A stretch of 64,000 nt of DNA, taken from contig CAWCUZ010000001.1 in NCBI GenBank assembly GCA_963798795.1, forward strand, positions 496,001 through 560,000, read 5' to 3'. Below are positions 1 to 8,274 of this stretch, in pieces (positions within the stretch are counted from its first letter, which is position 1; each line of letters begins with the position of its first letter). This stretch comes from CAWCUZ01 sp963798795. GTDB lineage: Bacteria; Acidobacteriota; Vicinamibacteria; Vicinamibacterales; SCN-69-37. The translations under genes and the position numbers were made by a program. The notes beneath the pieces are model-generated. The model searched no databases. It had not been told where the DNA came from and saw only the letters and a list, made by a program, of their open reading frames with translations.

Positions 1-153
1 TCCGGCGCCCACACGTACGACGAGATCGCCGTCCTGCTGGGCGTGCCGGTGGGCACGATCAAGTGGCGCGTGGCCGAAGCGCGGCGTCTGCTCGCGGTCC
101 GCGTCGGCCCCGACGCCTCGCCGGCCGCCGGCTCTCGACGGGAGTCGTCATGA
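1..153 (+). CDS. ECF-type RNA polymerase sigma factor, C-terminal end (partial)
   Basis: The reading frame enters from the left edge and stops at 153. The visible 50 residues contain a typical sigma region 4 helix-turn-helix (TYDEIAVLLGVPVGTIKWRV), which in the sigma-70 family contacts the -35 element, followed by a short tail. The stop overlaps the start of the next gene (ATGA at 150-153), the usual arrangement of an ECF sigma factor with its anti-sigma factor. Only the C-terminus is present, so the subgroup cannot be assigned. Confidence 0.8.
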   Translation, partial: SGAHTYDEIAVLLGVPVGTIKWRVAEARRLLAVRVGPDASPAAGSRRESS

Positions 154-680
154 GTCGCGCACCGATCACCGCGGCCCGCTTCGATCGTTTCGTCGACGAG
201 GTCGCGCAGAGTCTCACGACGGCCTCGGCTCCGGCCCTGCGCGCGCGTGTTGCGGCGCGCCTCGACGTGCCGGCCCGCCGCCCGGTCTTCCGGCTCTGGA
301 TGTTCGCCGCGGCCGGAGCCGGCGCCGCGGCCCTCACGCTGTTCGTGCTCGGCGACCGGATGCTGCATCCGCGGTGGCCCGCGGCCCCCGCACCGTCGGC
401 CGCGGTCGCGACGACCCGCGCGCGGCCGGTCAGCCGGCTGCCGCCCGCACCGTCGCCGGCACGCGCGGCCAGCCCGGCGCCGGCGTCCACCTCGCCGCCT
501 GCGCGGGATTCGTCGGCGGCCGACCTCGCCTGGCGCGCGGCCGCGGTCCCGGCGCTCGAGGCGCCCCCGCCGTTGAGGGTCGACGCGATCCAACCGCCGC
601 CCCTGACGATCGCTCAATTGGATGTCAGCCCGATTGCGACCGACCCGCTGACCGTGCCGCCTATCGACCGGCGGTTTTGA
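150..680 (+). CDS. Putative membrane-anchored anti-sigma factor / sigma-operon protein
   Basis: A 176-residue protein starts at the ATG that overlaps the sigma-factor stop by four bases. The N-terminal 45 residues are polar (FDRFVDEVAQSLTTASAPAL). One transmembrane segment lies at about residues 50-71 (MFAAAGAGAAALTLFVL), followed by a long Pro/Ala-rich segment that would be periplasmic. This layout, a short cytosolic domain, one membrane span and a periplasmic tail, fits anti-sigma factors, and the coupling to the sigma gene supports it. No HxxxCxxC zinc motif is seen, so the assignment rests on context. An open frame continues upstream in the same phase, but the overlap ATG is the better start. 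Confidence 0.55.
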   Translation: MSRAPITAARFDRFVDEVAQSLTTASAPALRARVAARLDVPARRPVFRLWMFAAAGAGAAALTLFVLGDRMLHPRWPAAPAPSAAVATTRARPVSRLPPAPSPARAASPAPASTSPPARDSSAADLAWRAAAVPALEAPPPLRVDAIQPPPLTIAQLDVSPIATDPLTVPPIDRRF

Positions 681-706
681 CGCAGACGTCGGTCCAAAGG
701 AGTCTC

Positions 707-1189
707 ATGAAACGCCTGACCACGGCTTTCGCTCTCGTCGCCCTCGCGGCCGCGCCGCTCCTCGCGCAAGGCATTTCGCCGCCGCCACCGAAGCCGGCGG
801 CGCGCGGCACGGCCTCGGCGTCCCCGCTGTCGCAGAACGTCCGCGTCGACGTCCATCTCACCGACGCGATGTCGCCGAACACGGCGCAGAAGCTGGTCAC
901 CATGCTGGTCGCGAGCGGGCGTTTCGGCCGGATTCGATCGCAGGCCGGCGCGTACACGCTCAACGTCGATGCCAGCCCGGGCGTGCGGGCCGACGGCCGC
1001 ATCGAACTGCAGCTCGCGATCGAGTACTTGCCGCCTCCCGGCCCGGATGGAAACCAGCGCCCGGCCAACCTCAACGAGTCACTCACCCTGCTCGTGGCGG
1101 ACAGCAAGCCGACGCTGGTCTCGCAGTCCGCCGATCCGACCAGCGACCGAAAGGTCTCGGTTGAAGTGACGGCGACGGTCGTCAAGTAA
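707..1189 (+). CDS. Secreted protein of unknown function in the sigma/anti-sigma operon
   Basis: This 160-residue protein starts at the ATG preceded by an AAAGGAG ribosome-binding site. It has a clear Sec signal peptide (MKRLTTAFALVALAAAPLLAQG), with cleavage expected near the ALA/Q region. The mature part begins with a Pro-rich linker, then alternating hydrophobic and polar stretches (VRVDVHLTD, YTLNVDASPG, IELQLAIEYL, VSVEVTATVVK) that look like beta strands. I do not recognise the family. It lies 26 bases after the putative anti-sigma gene and is probably co-transcribed, so it may be a periplasmic partner or target of that regulon. Confidence 0.65.
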   Translation: MKRLTTAFALVALAAAPLLAQGISPPPPKPAARGTASASPLSQNVRVDVHLTDAMSPNTAQKLVTMLVASGRFGRIRSQAGAYTLNVDASPGVRADGRIELQLAIEYLPPPGPDGNQRPANLNESLTLLVADSKPTLVSQSADPTSDRKVSVEVTATVVK

Positions 1190-1267
1190 GCGTTGCGGGC
1201 GGACGGGCACGAGCGCCGCAGGCCGGGCTTCGGTCTGGCAGGCGGCCTTTGCGTTCCGATGCAGCAA

Positions 1268-1585
1268 TCAGTGGAGGGTCTCGGGATCGGTCCAGGCGGA
1301 GAGCTTCGTGACGACGTCGATCTTGCGGAGGAGCTTGCCGACCACTTCGGACGCATCGTCGCGCCGGGTCAGCCCGTCGAGTTGTTCCATCAGCCGGGTC
1401 AGCGCGTCCTCGGCCTGCGCGATGGCCACCTCCGAGTAGTACTCGCGCTGCCGTTCGAGACACTGATGATGCTTCAGCAACTCTTCGCGGAAAAATTCGG
1501 TGAGGCAGTGACAGGATGAACCGATGAGAGGCCGCGACCGAAGCGGGTCGTCAACAACGTTCATCAACCGGCTTTTCGCAGCCAT
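1268..1585 (-). CDS. Small hypothetical protein, helical
   Basis: This 105-residue protein has no family I recognise. The sequence is mostly helical with a Cys/His cluster (SSCHCLTEFFREELLKHHQC) followed by amphipathic helices (AQAEDALTRLMEQLDGLTRR). There is no signal peptide or membrane span. A second in-frame ATG at 1564 is an equally possible start. It lies downstream of gatB on the same strand, separated by about 45 bases, and could share its transcript. Confidence that it is real is moderate and rests on the low-complexity-free, helix-like composition. Confidence 0.45.
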   Translation of the reverse strand: MAAKSRLMNVVDDPLRSRPLIGSSCHCLTEFFREELLKHHQCLERQREYYSEVAIAQAEDALTRLMEQLDGLTRRDDASEVVGKLLRKIDVVTKLSAWTDPETLH

Positions 1586-1630
1586 TACAGCAGGGAGCCA
1601 ACTCCAGTGTAGGCACGTTACACCGATGTG

Positions 1631-3070
1631 TCAACCGCTCGCATCCAGCAGGCGGCGCAGCACCGCGGTCGCCGCGCGCGGATTGGCCCTGCCGCCGCTC
1701 CGCTGCATCACCTGCCCCATCAGAAACCCGAAGGTCGCGGTCTTTCCCGCACGATACTGCGCAACCGGACCAGGATGGTCGGCGATCACCTGCGTCGCCA
1801 GCGCCGAGAGCTCGGCCTCGCCGCCCCGCTGCGCCAGCCCTTCGTCGTCCACGACGGCCTGGGCGCCGCGGCCGGTGGTCCACATCACCTCGAACACGTT
1901 CTTGGCGACCGTCGAGCTGATCACGTCGCCATCGACGAGCGCGATCAGCTCGGCGATCGCGGCCGGCGCGATCGGCACGGCCGCCATGTCGTCGCGGCCG
2001 GCTTCCTTCAGCCTGCGGCGGATTTCGCCCTGCATCCAGTTGGCGGCGGCCTTGGGCGCCGCACCCGCCGCGACCATGGCCTCGAAGTACTCGGCGCCGG
2101 CGGGCCGGCTGACGAGCTGTTCGGCGTCGTAGCCGCCCAGGCCGTACTGGGTCACGAGCCGCGCCTTGCGGGCCTCCGGCAGCTCCGGCAGCGCCGCCCG
2201 CACGCCCGCGACCCAGGCCGCCGCCGTCTCGAGCGGAGGCAGGTCGGGTTCCGCGAAGTACCGATAGTCGCGGGCCTCTTCCTTGCTGCGCATCGGCACC
2301 GTCTGTCCCGTGCTGCTGTCGAACAACCGGGTCTCCGGCCTGACACGGCCGCCCGACCGCAGGACGCCGATCTGGCGATCGATCTCGAACTCCAGCGCCT
2401 TCTGAAGAAAGCGGAACGAGTTGACGTTCTTCACTTCCGTCTTGATGCCCATCGGCGCCGACTCGCGTTCGCGCACGGAGACATTCGCGTCGCAGCGCAG
2501 GCTGGCCTCTTCCATGTTGCCGTCGTTCACGTCGAGCGCGACCAGCAGCTCGCGGATCCGGCTGAAACACCCCGCCGCGTCGCGCGCCGACCGGAGGTCC
2601 GGCTCCGTGACGATCTCGATGAGCGGCACGCCGCTACGGTTGAAATCGAGATAGGTCGCGCGGTCCGAGTCGGGAAAGCCGTGATGGAGCGACTTGCCGG
2701 CGTCCTCCTCGAGGTGCACGCGCGTCATGCTCACGCGCACCGGGGCCTCACCGGCCCATTCCAGCCAGCCGCCGGTTGCGAGCGGCCGTTCGTACTGCGA
2801 AATCTGGTAGCCCTTCGGCAGATCGGGGTAGAAGTAGTTCTTGCGCGCGAAGATGGAGGCGTCCTGCACGGTGGCGTGCAGCGCGAGCGCGGCGCGCGTC
2901 GCCAGCTCGACGGCGCGGCGGTTGAGGACCGGAAGTGCGCCCGGTAGTCCGAGGCAGACGGGGCAGACCTGCGTATTGGGCGCGGCGCCGAAGGCCGTCG
3001 AGCACCCGCAGAACATCTTCGTCCTCGTCAGGAGCTGGGCGTGAATTTCGAGACCGATGACGGGGACCAC
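1631..3070 (-). CDS. gatB: Aspartyl/glutamyl-tRNA amidotransferase subunit B
   Basis: GatB is the subunit of the GatCAB amidotransferase that binds misacylated Glu-tRNA(Gln) or Asp-tRNA(Asn) for conversion to the amidated form. The 479-residue length matches the family. Hallmarks include GLEIHAQL at the N-terminus, the zinc-type cysteines in KMFCGCS...CPVCLGLPG, the conserved KNYFYPDLPKGYQISQY and LRCDANVSVR motifs, and the C-terminal YqeY-like domain (TATFGFLMGQVMQRSGGRANP). The start is the GTG at 3070, giving VVPVIGLEIHAQ; the frame is open further upstream inside pckA but that part is not GatB-like. It follows pckA by 11 bases. gatA and gatC are not next to it. Confidence 0.93.
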   Translation of the reverse strand: MVPVIGLEIHAQLLTRTKMFCGCSTAFGAAPNTQVCPVCLGLPGALPVLNRRAVELATRAALALHATVQDASIFARKNYFYPDLPKGYQISQYERPLATGGWLEWAGEAPVRVSMTRVHLEEDAGKSLHHGFPDSDRATYLDFNRSGVPLIEIVTEPDLRSARDAAGCFSRIRELLVALDVNDGNMEEASLRCDANVSVRERESAPMGIKTEVKNVNSFRFLQKALEFEIDRQIGVLRSGGRVRPETRLFDSSTGQTVPMRSKEEARDYRYFAEPDLPPLETAAAWVAGVRAALPELPEARKARLVTQYGLGGYDAEQLVSRPAGAEYFEAMVAAGAAPKAAANWMQGEIRRRLKEAGRDDMAAVPIAPAAIAELIALVDGDVISSTVAKNVFEVMWTTGRGAQAVVDDEGLAQRGGEAELSALATQVIADHPGPVAQYRAGKTATFGFLMGQVMQRSGGRANPRAATAVLRRLLDASG

Positions 3071-3081
3071 CGGGCGCCCGT

Positions 3082-4674
3082 CTATCCGGTCGGTCCGGCG
3101 GCCTTCACCTCGGGCGGGGCCGTCGGCTCGAAGGTCTTGAAATTCTCGACGAACATCGCCGCCAGCTTGCCCGCCTGCGCATCGTAGGCCGCGGGGTCCT
3201 TCCAGGTTTCGCGCGGGCGGAACACGGCCGGCGGCACGCCCGGACAGCTGGCCGGGACGTCCAGCTTCAAACGGGGGTCCGTCTCGAAGCCCACGCGATC
3301 GAGCGCCCCGCCCAGGGCCGCATCGATCATGGCGCGCGTGTAGGCGATCTTCATGCGCGACCCGACGCCGTACGGGCCGCCGGTCCAGCCGGTGTTCACG
3401 AGCCAGACGCGCACCTGATGCCGGGCGATGCGCTCGCCGAGCAGCCTCGCGTAGACGTTCGGATCCCACACCATGAACGGCGCGCCGAAGCAGGTGCTGA
3501 ATGTCGCCCTGGGTTCCGTCACGCCGCGTTCGGTGCCGGCGACCTTGGCGGTGTACCCGGACAGGAAGTGGTACATCGCGGCCGCGGGTGACAGACGGGC
3601 GATCGGCGGCAGGACGCCGAACGCGTCCGCCGTGAGCATCACGATGTTCGACGGGTGGCCGGCCTGCCCGGACGGCACGGAGTTCTCGATGAAGTCGAGC
3701 GGGTACGCGCCGCGCGTGTTCTCGGTCGCCGAGTCGTCGTCCAGATCGAGCTGGCGCGTGACCGGATCCATCGCGACGTTTTCCAGCAGCGTCCCGAAGC
3801 GGCGCGTCGTGGCGTAGATCTGCGGCTCGGCCTCGGCCGACAGCCGGATCATCTTGGCGTAGCAGCCGCCTTCGAAATTGAAGACGCCGTGGCTGCTCCA
3901 GCCGTGCTCGTCGTCGCCGATGAGCCGCCGGTGCGGGTCGCTCGAGAGCGTCGTCTTGCCGGTGCCGGACAACCCGAAGAACAGCGCCACGTCTCCGCCC
4001 GCGCCCACGTTGGCCGAGCAGTGCATCGGCATGACGTCCTTGAGCGGCAGCAGGTAGTTCATCAGCGTGAAGACCGACTTCTTGATCTCCCCCGCGTAGC
4101 GCGTGCCGCCGATGAGGACCAGGCGCCTGGCGAAGTTCAGCAGGATGAACGTCTCGGAATTGGTCTGTTCGGTCGACGGGTCCGCCGTGAAGCTCGGCAC
4201 GTCGATCACGGTGAAATCCGGTGCGTGTTCGCGCTGGCGCGCCGGATCCGTTTCCGGGATCAGCAGGTGCCGCGCGAACAGGCTGTGCCACGCCTTCTCG
4301 GTGATCACCCGGATCGCGAGTCGGTACGCCGGATCGGCGCCCGCCCAGCAATCCTGGACGAACAGATCGCGTCCGCGCAGGTAGGTCGCGAGCCGCGCGT
4401 GCAGGCGGTCGAACGCCTCGACGTTCATCGGCCGATTCACCTTGCTCCAGGCCACGTGCTGCTCGCTGGAGGCTTCGCGCACGATGAACTTGTCGTTCGG
4501 GGAGCGGCCCGTGTGCGGCGTCGTGCTGCAGACCAGCGGTCCTTCCGCCGCGATGCAGCCCTCGCTGCGCCGCACCGCTTCTTCGTACAGGCCCGCGACG
4601 CTCGGATTCCAGACCACCGTGGACGGGCTCTGAATCCCGACCGCCTCGAGCCCGACCTTCCGTTCCTGCGACAT
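3082..4674 (-). CDS. pckA: ATP-dependent phosphoenolpyruvate carboxykinase
   Basis: PckA converts oxaloacetate and ATP to phosphoenolpyruvate, CO2 and ADP, the first committed step of gluconeogenesis in the cytosol. The 530-residue length is normal. The ATP-type P-loop GLSGTGKTTLS lies near residues 233-243, followed by the kinase-2 motif IGDDEHGW and the metal-binding FNFEGGCYAK. The conserved FGAPFMVWDPNVYA and NTGWTGGPYGVGSRM segments are also present. The start chosen is the ATG at 4674 because a CGCAAGGAG ribosome-binding site sits five bases upstream; an in-frame ATG at 4692 lacks one. gatB follows closely on the same strand, so the two may be co-transcribed. Confidence 0.95.
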   Translation of the reverse strand: MSQERKVGLEAVGIQSPSTVVWNPSVAGLYEEAVRRSEGCIAAEGPLVCSTTPHTGRSPNDKFIVREASSEQHVAWSKVNRPMNVEAFDRLHARLATYLRGRDLFVQDCWAGADPAYRLAIRVITEKAWHSLFARHLLIPETDPARQREHAPDFTVIDVPSFTADPSTEQTNSETFILLNFARRLVLIGGTRYAGEIKKSVFTLMNYLLPLKDVMPMHCSANVGAGGDVALFFGLSGTGKTTLSSDPHRRLIGDDEHGWSSHGVFNFEGGCYAKMIRLSAEAEPQIYATTRRFGTLLENVAMDPVTRQLDLDDDSATENTRGAYPLDFIENSVPSGQAGHPSNIVMLTADAFGVLPPIARLSPAAAMYHFLSGYTAKVAGTERGVTEPRATFSTCFGAPFMVWDPNVYARLLGERIARHQVRVWLVNTGWTGGPYGVGSRMKIAYTRAMIDAALGGALDRVGFETDPRLKLDVPASCPGVPPAVFRPRETWKDPAAYDAQAGKLAAMFVENFKTFEPTAPPEVKAAGPTG

Positions 4675-4738
4675 GAGTGCTCCTTGCGTCATCGCGACAA
4701 ACGCTCAATTTTAGTCGGAATGCGCGGATCGGGGGAAG

Positions 4739-6799
4739 CTAGCGCAGCTCCCCCGACCCCGCGAGCGCCGCATGGACCGCCTGCCGGATCTGATGCAGAT
4801 CGTGGGTCACGGCCAGCGCGACGCGGGCGTGGTCCCGCAGGAAGCGAACGGTCGCATCGTCGCCGGCCCCGGGTGCCGTGGCGACCATGGTGGCCCGCGC
4901 GGCGAGACGGCCCCACGCCCGCCGCCAGCCCTCGGGGTCCGGCTCGATGATCGCGGGATTGGCCACCACCAGGCTGAGGTCGTCCTCGGCGAGGCACTCG
5001 AGCGCCTCGCGGCTGTTCGCCGCCGTTTCCACCGGGAATCCCCAGCCCAGGAACACCGCGGCGAGAAAATCGCGGACCGCCTCGTCACTTTCGGCCACGA
5101 GCACCCGGGGGGGCGGCTCAGGCACTGCGCCGGCCAGCCGCGCCGGCAGCCGCAGGAAGAATGCCGTCGGCCGGCCGGGCACGCTCTCGGCCCAGACCTG
5201 TCCGCCGTGGTCGCTGACGATGCCGTAGACGATGCTGAGGCCGAGGCCCGCCCCTTCACCCACCGGCCTGGTCGTGAAGAACGGGTCGAACAGCCGACGC
5301 AGATTGTCGGGCTCGATGCCGTGGCCGGTGTCGCGGACGACGATCAGGACGGCCCCGCAGTCCGGCTCGGTGGTCACCTCGATGTCGAGCCGGCGCGTAG
5401 GCCCCTGCTTCATCGCCTGCTCGGCGTTCAGGATCAGATTCAGCAACGCCTGCTGGATCCGTCCGGCGTCGACGAAGGCGGGCGGCAGCTCCGGCGCGAA
5501 ATGTGTCGCCACCTCGATGTTCTGCAGACGCAGCTCGTAGTCGCGCAACTGGACGACGCGCGCGCACAGGTCCGCCACGTCGTGCGGCTCGCGATCGGCG
5601 GCCTGGCGCCGCGCGAAGGTCAGCAGGTTGCGGATGATCCGCGCGGCGCGCTCCGACTCGGCCACGATCCGATCCACGTCGGCGAGCACGCCGTCCGACT
5701 CGCCCGCCATCTCGGGGCGCGCCGCCAGGTCCGACTGCACGAGCTGCGCGTAGCCGATGACGCTGGTCAGCGGGTTGTTGAGCTCGTGCGCGACGCCGGC
5801 CACGAGCTGCCCGACGGCCGACAGTTTCTCCGACTGCACGAGCTGTGCCTGCGTCGTCCGCAGCCGGTCGAGCGCCGTCATCAGGTCGGCGTTGGTTACC
5901 CCGAGCTCGCGGCTCAGCAGACGCAATTGCGATGCGTGCTGCTGCGCGTCGGTGATGTCCTTGGCGACCTGAACCACTTCGCCTTCCCCGCCGGGAACCG
6001 GCAGGGTCGTCACGGCGAAGACGCGGCCGCCGGACGTCGACACCTCGCGATCGACTCGCCGGTCGCCGGAGCGCGCCAGCCCGACGAGGCAGCCCGGACA
6101 GTCGCCCCCACAAAGGCCGACCTCGCCGCAAGTCCGTCCCGCCGTCTCGTTCACCTCCCGGCCCATCAGGCGCGCCAGGGCCGCATTCGCCCGGATGATC
6201 CGGCTGCGGCGATCGAAAACCGCGATCGGATCGCCGATCGCGTCGAACGTCCGCTCCCATTCGAGCTTGGCCCGGTTGACCCGTTCGTACAGCTGGCCGT
6301 TGGCTGCCGCCACGCCGAACTGCCGCCCGACCGTGGTCAACAGGCGTTCGTCCTCAGCCGTGAACCGCCCCGGGCCGCGCGCCGCCAGCACGATGGCCCC
6401 CAGGATTTCGTTCCCGGCCGAGATGGGCACTGACACGCAACTGCCCCAGGGCCGCCGCCTGAACGCCGGCACTCGCGTGAAGGGCTCGTCGTCGATCGTA
6501 TCGAGCCGAACCGATTTCCCGGTTGCCAGGACCGTGTCGCTCGGCCAGGCCCCTGCCGCGGCCGAATACCCGGCGGCGGCCCGTTTCAGGCCGGCGCCAA
6601 CGGCCGCCACGAGCACGGGGTCGGCTCCCCCAGATGGACGCAGCCGCACGAAGACCCAGTCCACCTCGAAGGCCCGGGCGAGGCGCTCGGCCGCCCGCTG
6701 GAGCACGGTCGGCACTTCCAGCGAGGACGCCACGATCTCGGCAACCTCGTTGAGCAGGCTCAACTCCCACGGCAGCCGCTTGAGGATGGGATCGGTCAT
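4739..6799 (-). CDS. Hybrid-type sensor histidine kinase: GAF, PAS, HisKA, HATPase, degenerate receiver
   Basis: This 686-residue soluble kinase has no membrane span. A GAF domain covers about residues 15-170. A PAS domain follows at about 180-300, with four closely spaced cysteines (CGEVGLCGGDCPGC, residues ~221-236). The HisKA phospho-acceptor is His ~338 in AHELNNPLT. The ATPase has an N box (LNLILNAEQAM), DTGHGIEP and FFTTRPVGEGAGLGLS. The C-terminal ~110 residues have a receiver fold, but the expected phospho-Asp is Asn (~614, LVVANPAI) and the conserved Lys is missing, so it probably cannot be phosphorylated. No response regulator is adjacent. An ATG at 6829 is an alternative start. It is divergent from the sigma gene at 6939. 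Confidence 0.88.
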   Translation of the reverse strand: MTDPILKRLPWELSLLNEVAEIVASSLEVPTVLQRAAERLARAFEVDWVFVRLRPSGGADPVLVAAVGAGLKRAAAGYSAAAGAWPSDTVLATGKSVRLDTIDDEPFTRVPAFRRRPWGSCVSVPISAGNEILGAIVLAARGPGRFTAEDERLLTTVGRQFGVAAANGQLYERVNRAKLEWERTFDAIGDPIAVFDRRSRIIRANAALARLMGREVNETAGRTCGEVGLCGGDCPGCLVGLARSGDRRVDREVSTSGGRVFAVTTLPVPGGEGEVVQVAKDITDAQQHASQLRLLSRELGVTNADLMTALDRLRTTQAQLVQSEKLSAVGQLVAGVAHELNNPLTSVIGYAQLVQSDLAARPEMAGESDGVLADVDRIVAESERAARIIRNLLTFARRQAADREPHDVADLCARVVQLRDYELRLQNIEVATHFAPELPPAFVDAGRIQQALLNLILNAEQAMKQGPTRRLDIEVTTEPDCGAVLIVVRDTGHGIEPDNLRRLFDPFFTTRPVGEGAGLGLSIVYGIVSDHGGQVWAESVPGRPTAFFLRLPARLAGAVPEPPPRVLVAESDEAVRDFLAAVFLGWGFPVETAANSREALECLAEDDLSLVVANPAIIEPDPEGWRRAWGRLAARATMVATAPGAGDDATVRFLRDHARVALAVTHDLHQIRQAVHAALAGSGELR

Positions 6800-6897
6800 G
6801 ATCGGCCGTACGACGGTCCGGGGAGACATCTTAGAGTACGACAGAGCCGGCCCTGGGCGCGGGAGACTCGTCACTTCCCCGCCCGCGCCCCTGCCTT

Positions 6898-6903
6898 TAC
6901 AAT
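6898..6903 (+). promoter_or_regulatory. Candidate -10 element for the ECF sigma operon
   Basis: The hexamer TACAAT (five of six matches to the TATAAT consensus) lies 36 bases upstream of the ATG at 6939, inside the roughly 110-base divergent region between the histidine kinase and the sigma gene. No convincing TTGACA-like -35 is seen 17 bases upstream, so this is only a candidate. Confidence 0.25.
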
Positions 6904-6938
6904 GAGCGAGTAAACGCCCTCCAAACTGTGACGTATCC

Positions 6939-7613
6939 ATGACAGGAGCCACGACGCCACCCCCGCAAAGCGCCCGCGAGGCGGACGCCCGGGTCGCGGT
7001 CGAGGTGAAGGGGCTCCACGCTGTCGGACGGCTTGACGAGGCCCGCGAGCGGTATGCCGAGCTCGTCGCCCGGCATCAGCGGCGGGCCGCGCGGATCGCC
7101 TTTCACTACCTGCGCGACGCAGCCGATGCCGACGAGGCGGTGCAGGACGCGTTCATGAAGGCGTACCTGCACCTCGGCACGTTCCGGGAGGAGCTCCCGT
7201 TCGAGGTCTGGTTCACGCGCATCCTGATCAACGGGTGCCTGGATCGGATCAAGGCGCGGCGGCGCCGGGAACGCTGGATGGCCCCGACGCCGACCGACGC
7301 CATGGGCGTCGAGCGTGACCCGGCCGAGTACCTGCCCTCCCACGGGGCCAGCCCCGAGGAGCAGGTGCTCTCGGATGAGCGGAGACGGCATTTGATGGCG
7401 GCGCTCGACAAACTGCCGGAGCGCCAGCGGTTGGTGTTCATGTTGAGTCACTTCGAAGGCCGGTCGTCTCGCGAGGTGAGCCAGCTCACCGGGCTCAACG
7501 AGTCGACCGTGCGGGTTCACTTGTTCCGGGCCATTCGCCGGCTGCGCGTGCTGCTGGCCACCGGCCCCTCCGGGGCTGCTTTTCGCGGGAGGACGAGCCG
7601 TGCGGTTCGCTGA
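6939..7613 (+). CDS. ECF RNA polymerase sigma factor
   Basis: The 224-residue protein contains sigma region 2 at about residues 40-108 (the -10 recognition part, with DAADADEAVQDAFMKAY) and region 4 at about 150-205 (LPERQRLVFMLSHFEG then SREVSQLTGLNESTVRVH). A 30-residue polar extension precedes region 2. It directs RNA polymerase to a dedicated set of promoters, usually for an envelope or stress response. The next gene starts inside its 3' end and encodes a zinc anti-sigma protein, so the pair is almost certainly a regulatory switch. The start is the ATG at 6939; a shorter form starting within the polar extension cannot be excluded. Confidence 0.92.
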   Translation: MTGATTPPPQSAREADARVAVEVKGLHAVGRLDEARERYAELVARHQRRAARIAFHYLRDAADADEAVQDAFMKAYLHLGTFREELPFEVWFTRILINGCLDRIKARRRRERWMAPTPTDAMGVERDPAEYLPSHGASPEEQVLSDERRRHLMAALDKLPERQRLVFMLSHFEGRSSREVSQLTGLNESTVRVHLFRAIRRLRVLLATGPSGAAFRGRTSRAVR

Positions 7614-8223
7614 CACTCTTTTCCGCCGCGGACATCTGTCCGAAGACGCCCTGGCAGAGGTCTGGATGACCGGCGAGCGGCCGCGCCATCTCGACCAGTG
7701 CGCGATTTGCGCCGAGCGCGCCACTCAGATGAGCCAGTGGCTCGAGGACGTGCGCGACGTCGGCGTGGCGGTGGCTGATGCGGCCTTCCCGGCCGAACGG
7801 CTCGCGATGCAGCAGGCGCAGATTCTCCGCCGTCTCGAACAACTGGATCACCCGGCGCGCGTCATCGCGTTCCCGGGCCTGATCAGGTCGGGCCACGCGG
7901 GTGGCGTGCGCGCGATTCGTCCGGCCTGGCTGGCCGTTGCGGCGGCCGCCGGCCTCGTCCTGGGCGTCGCGGGCGGACAGATGATGACCCGCCTCGGACC
8001 AACGCCCCCGTCGGTGGCGGCCCAGCCGCCTGCTGTCTCGATCCCGGCGACGCACAGCACCCAGACCGCGTCGATCGACCCGCAGCACCGTAGCGAACTG
8101 CTGCAGACGGACCAGGAAGACCGGCCCCGGTCGCCTTTCCTGGAAGTGCTCGATGATTTGACGCCGCGTTACGAGAACCCGTCGGTCCAGCTCGTCTCGA
8201 CCAACCGGCCCGGCGGTATCTGA
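7600..8223 (+). CDS. Anti-sigma factor with zinc-binding (ZAS-type) motif and one membrane span
   Basis: This 207-residue protein starts at a GTG overlapping the sigma-factor gene by 14 bases. The N-terminal cytosolic domain has the H-x3-C-x2-C pattern (RHLDQCAICAER, around residues 28-39) typical of zinc anti-sigma domains that clamp ECF sigma factors. A transmembrane segment lies near residues 108-126 (AWLAVAAAAGLVLGVAGG), followed by a periplasmic tail of about 75 residues rich in Pro, Thr and Gln. By family knowledge, a signal sensed in the periplasm would release the sigma factor encoded upstream. The signal itself cannot be read from the sequence. Confidence 0.82.
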   Translation: MRFADTLFRRGHLSEDALAEVWMTGERPRHLDQCAICAERATQMSQWLEDVRDVGVAVADAAFPAERLAMQQAQILRRLEQLDHPARVIAFPGLIRSGHAGGVRAIRPAWLAVAAAAGLVLGVAGGQMMTRLGPTPPSVAAQPPAVSIPATHSTQTASIDPQHRSELLQTDQEDRPRSPFLEVLDDLTPRYENPSVQLVSTNRPGGI

Positions 8224-8274
8224 TTCCCGCGCGGCCGCCGTCCCGCCACGCGCGACCCGCCAAACCCGAGTACC

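Noticed and set aside
1631..4708. A continuous 1025-codon minus-strand frame that would fuse a long upstream part to GatB
   Set aside because: The upstream two thirds are an out-of-frame shadow of pckA, which has its own strong motifs and start; only the part after 3070 is GatB.
3655..4950. A 431-codon plus-strand open frame opposite pckA
   Set aside because: Arg/Ala/His-rich antisense shadow of pckA with no domain signal.
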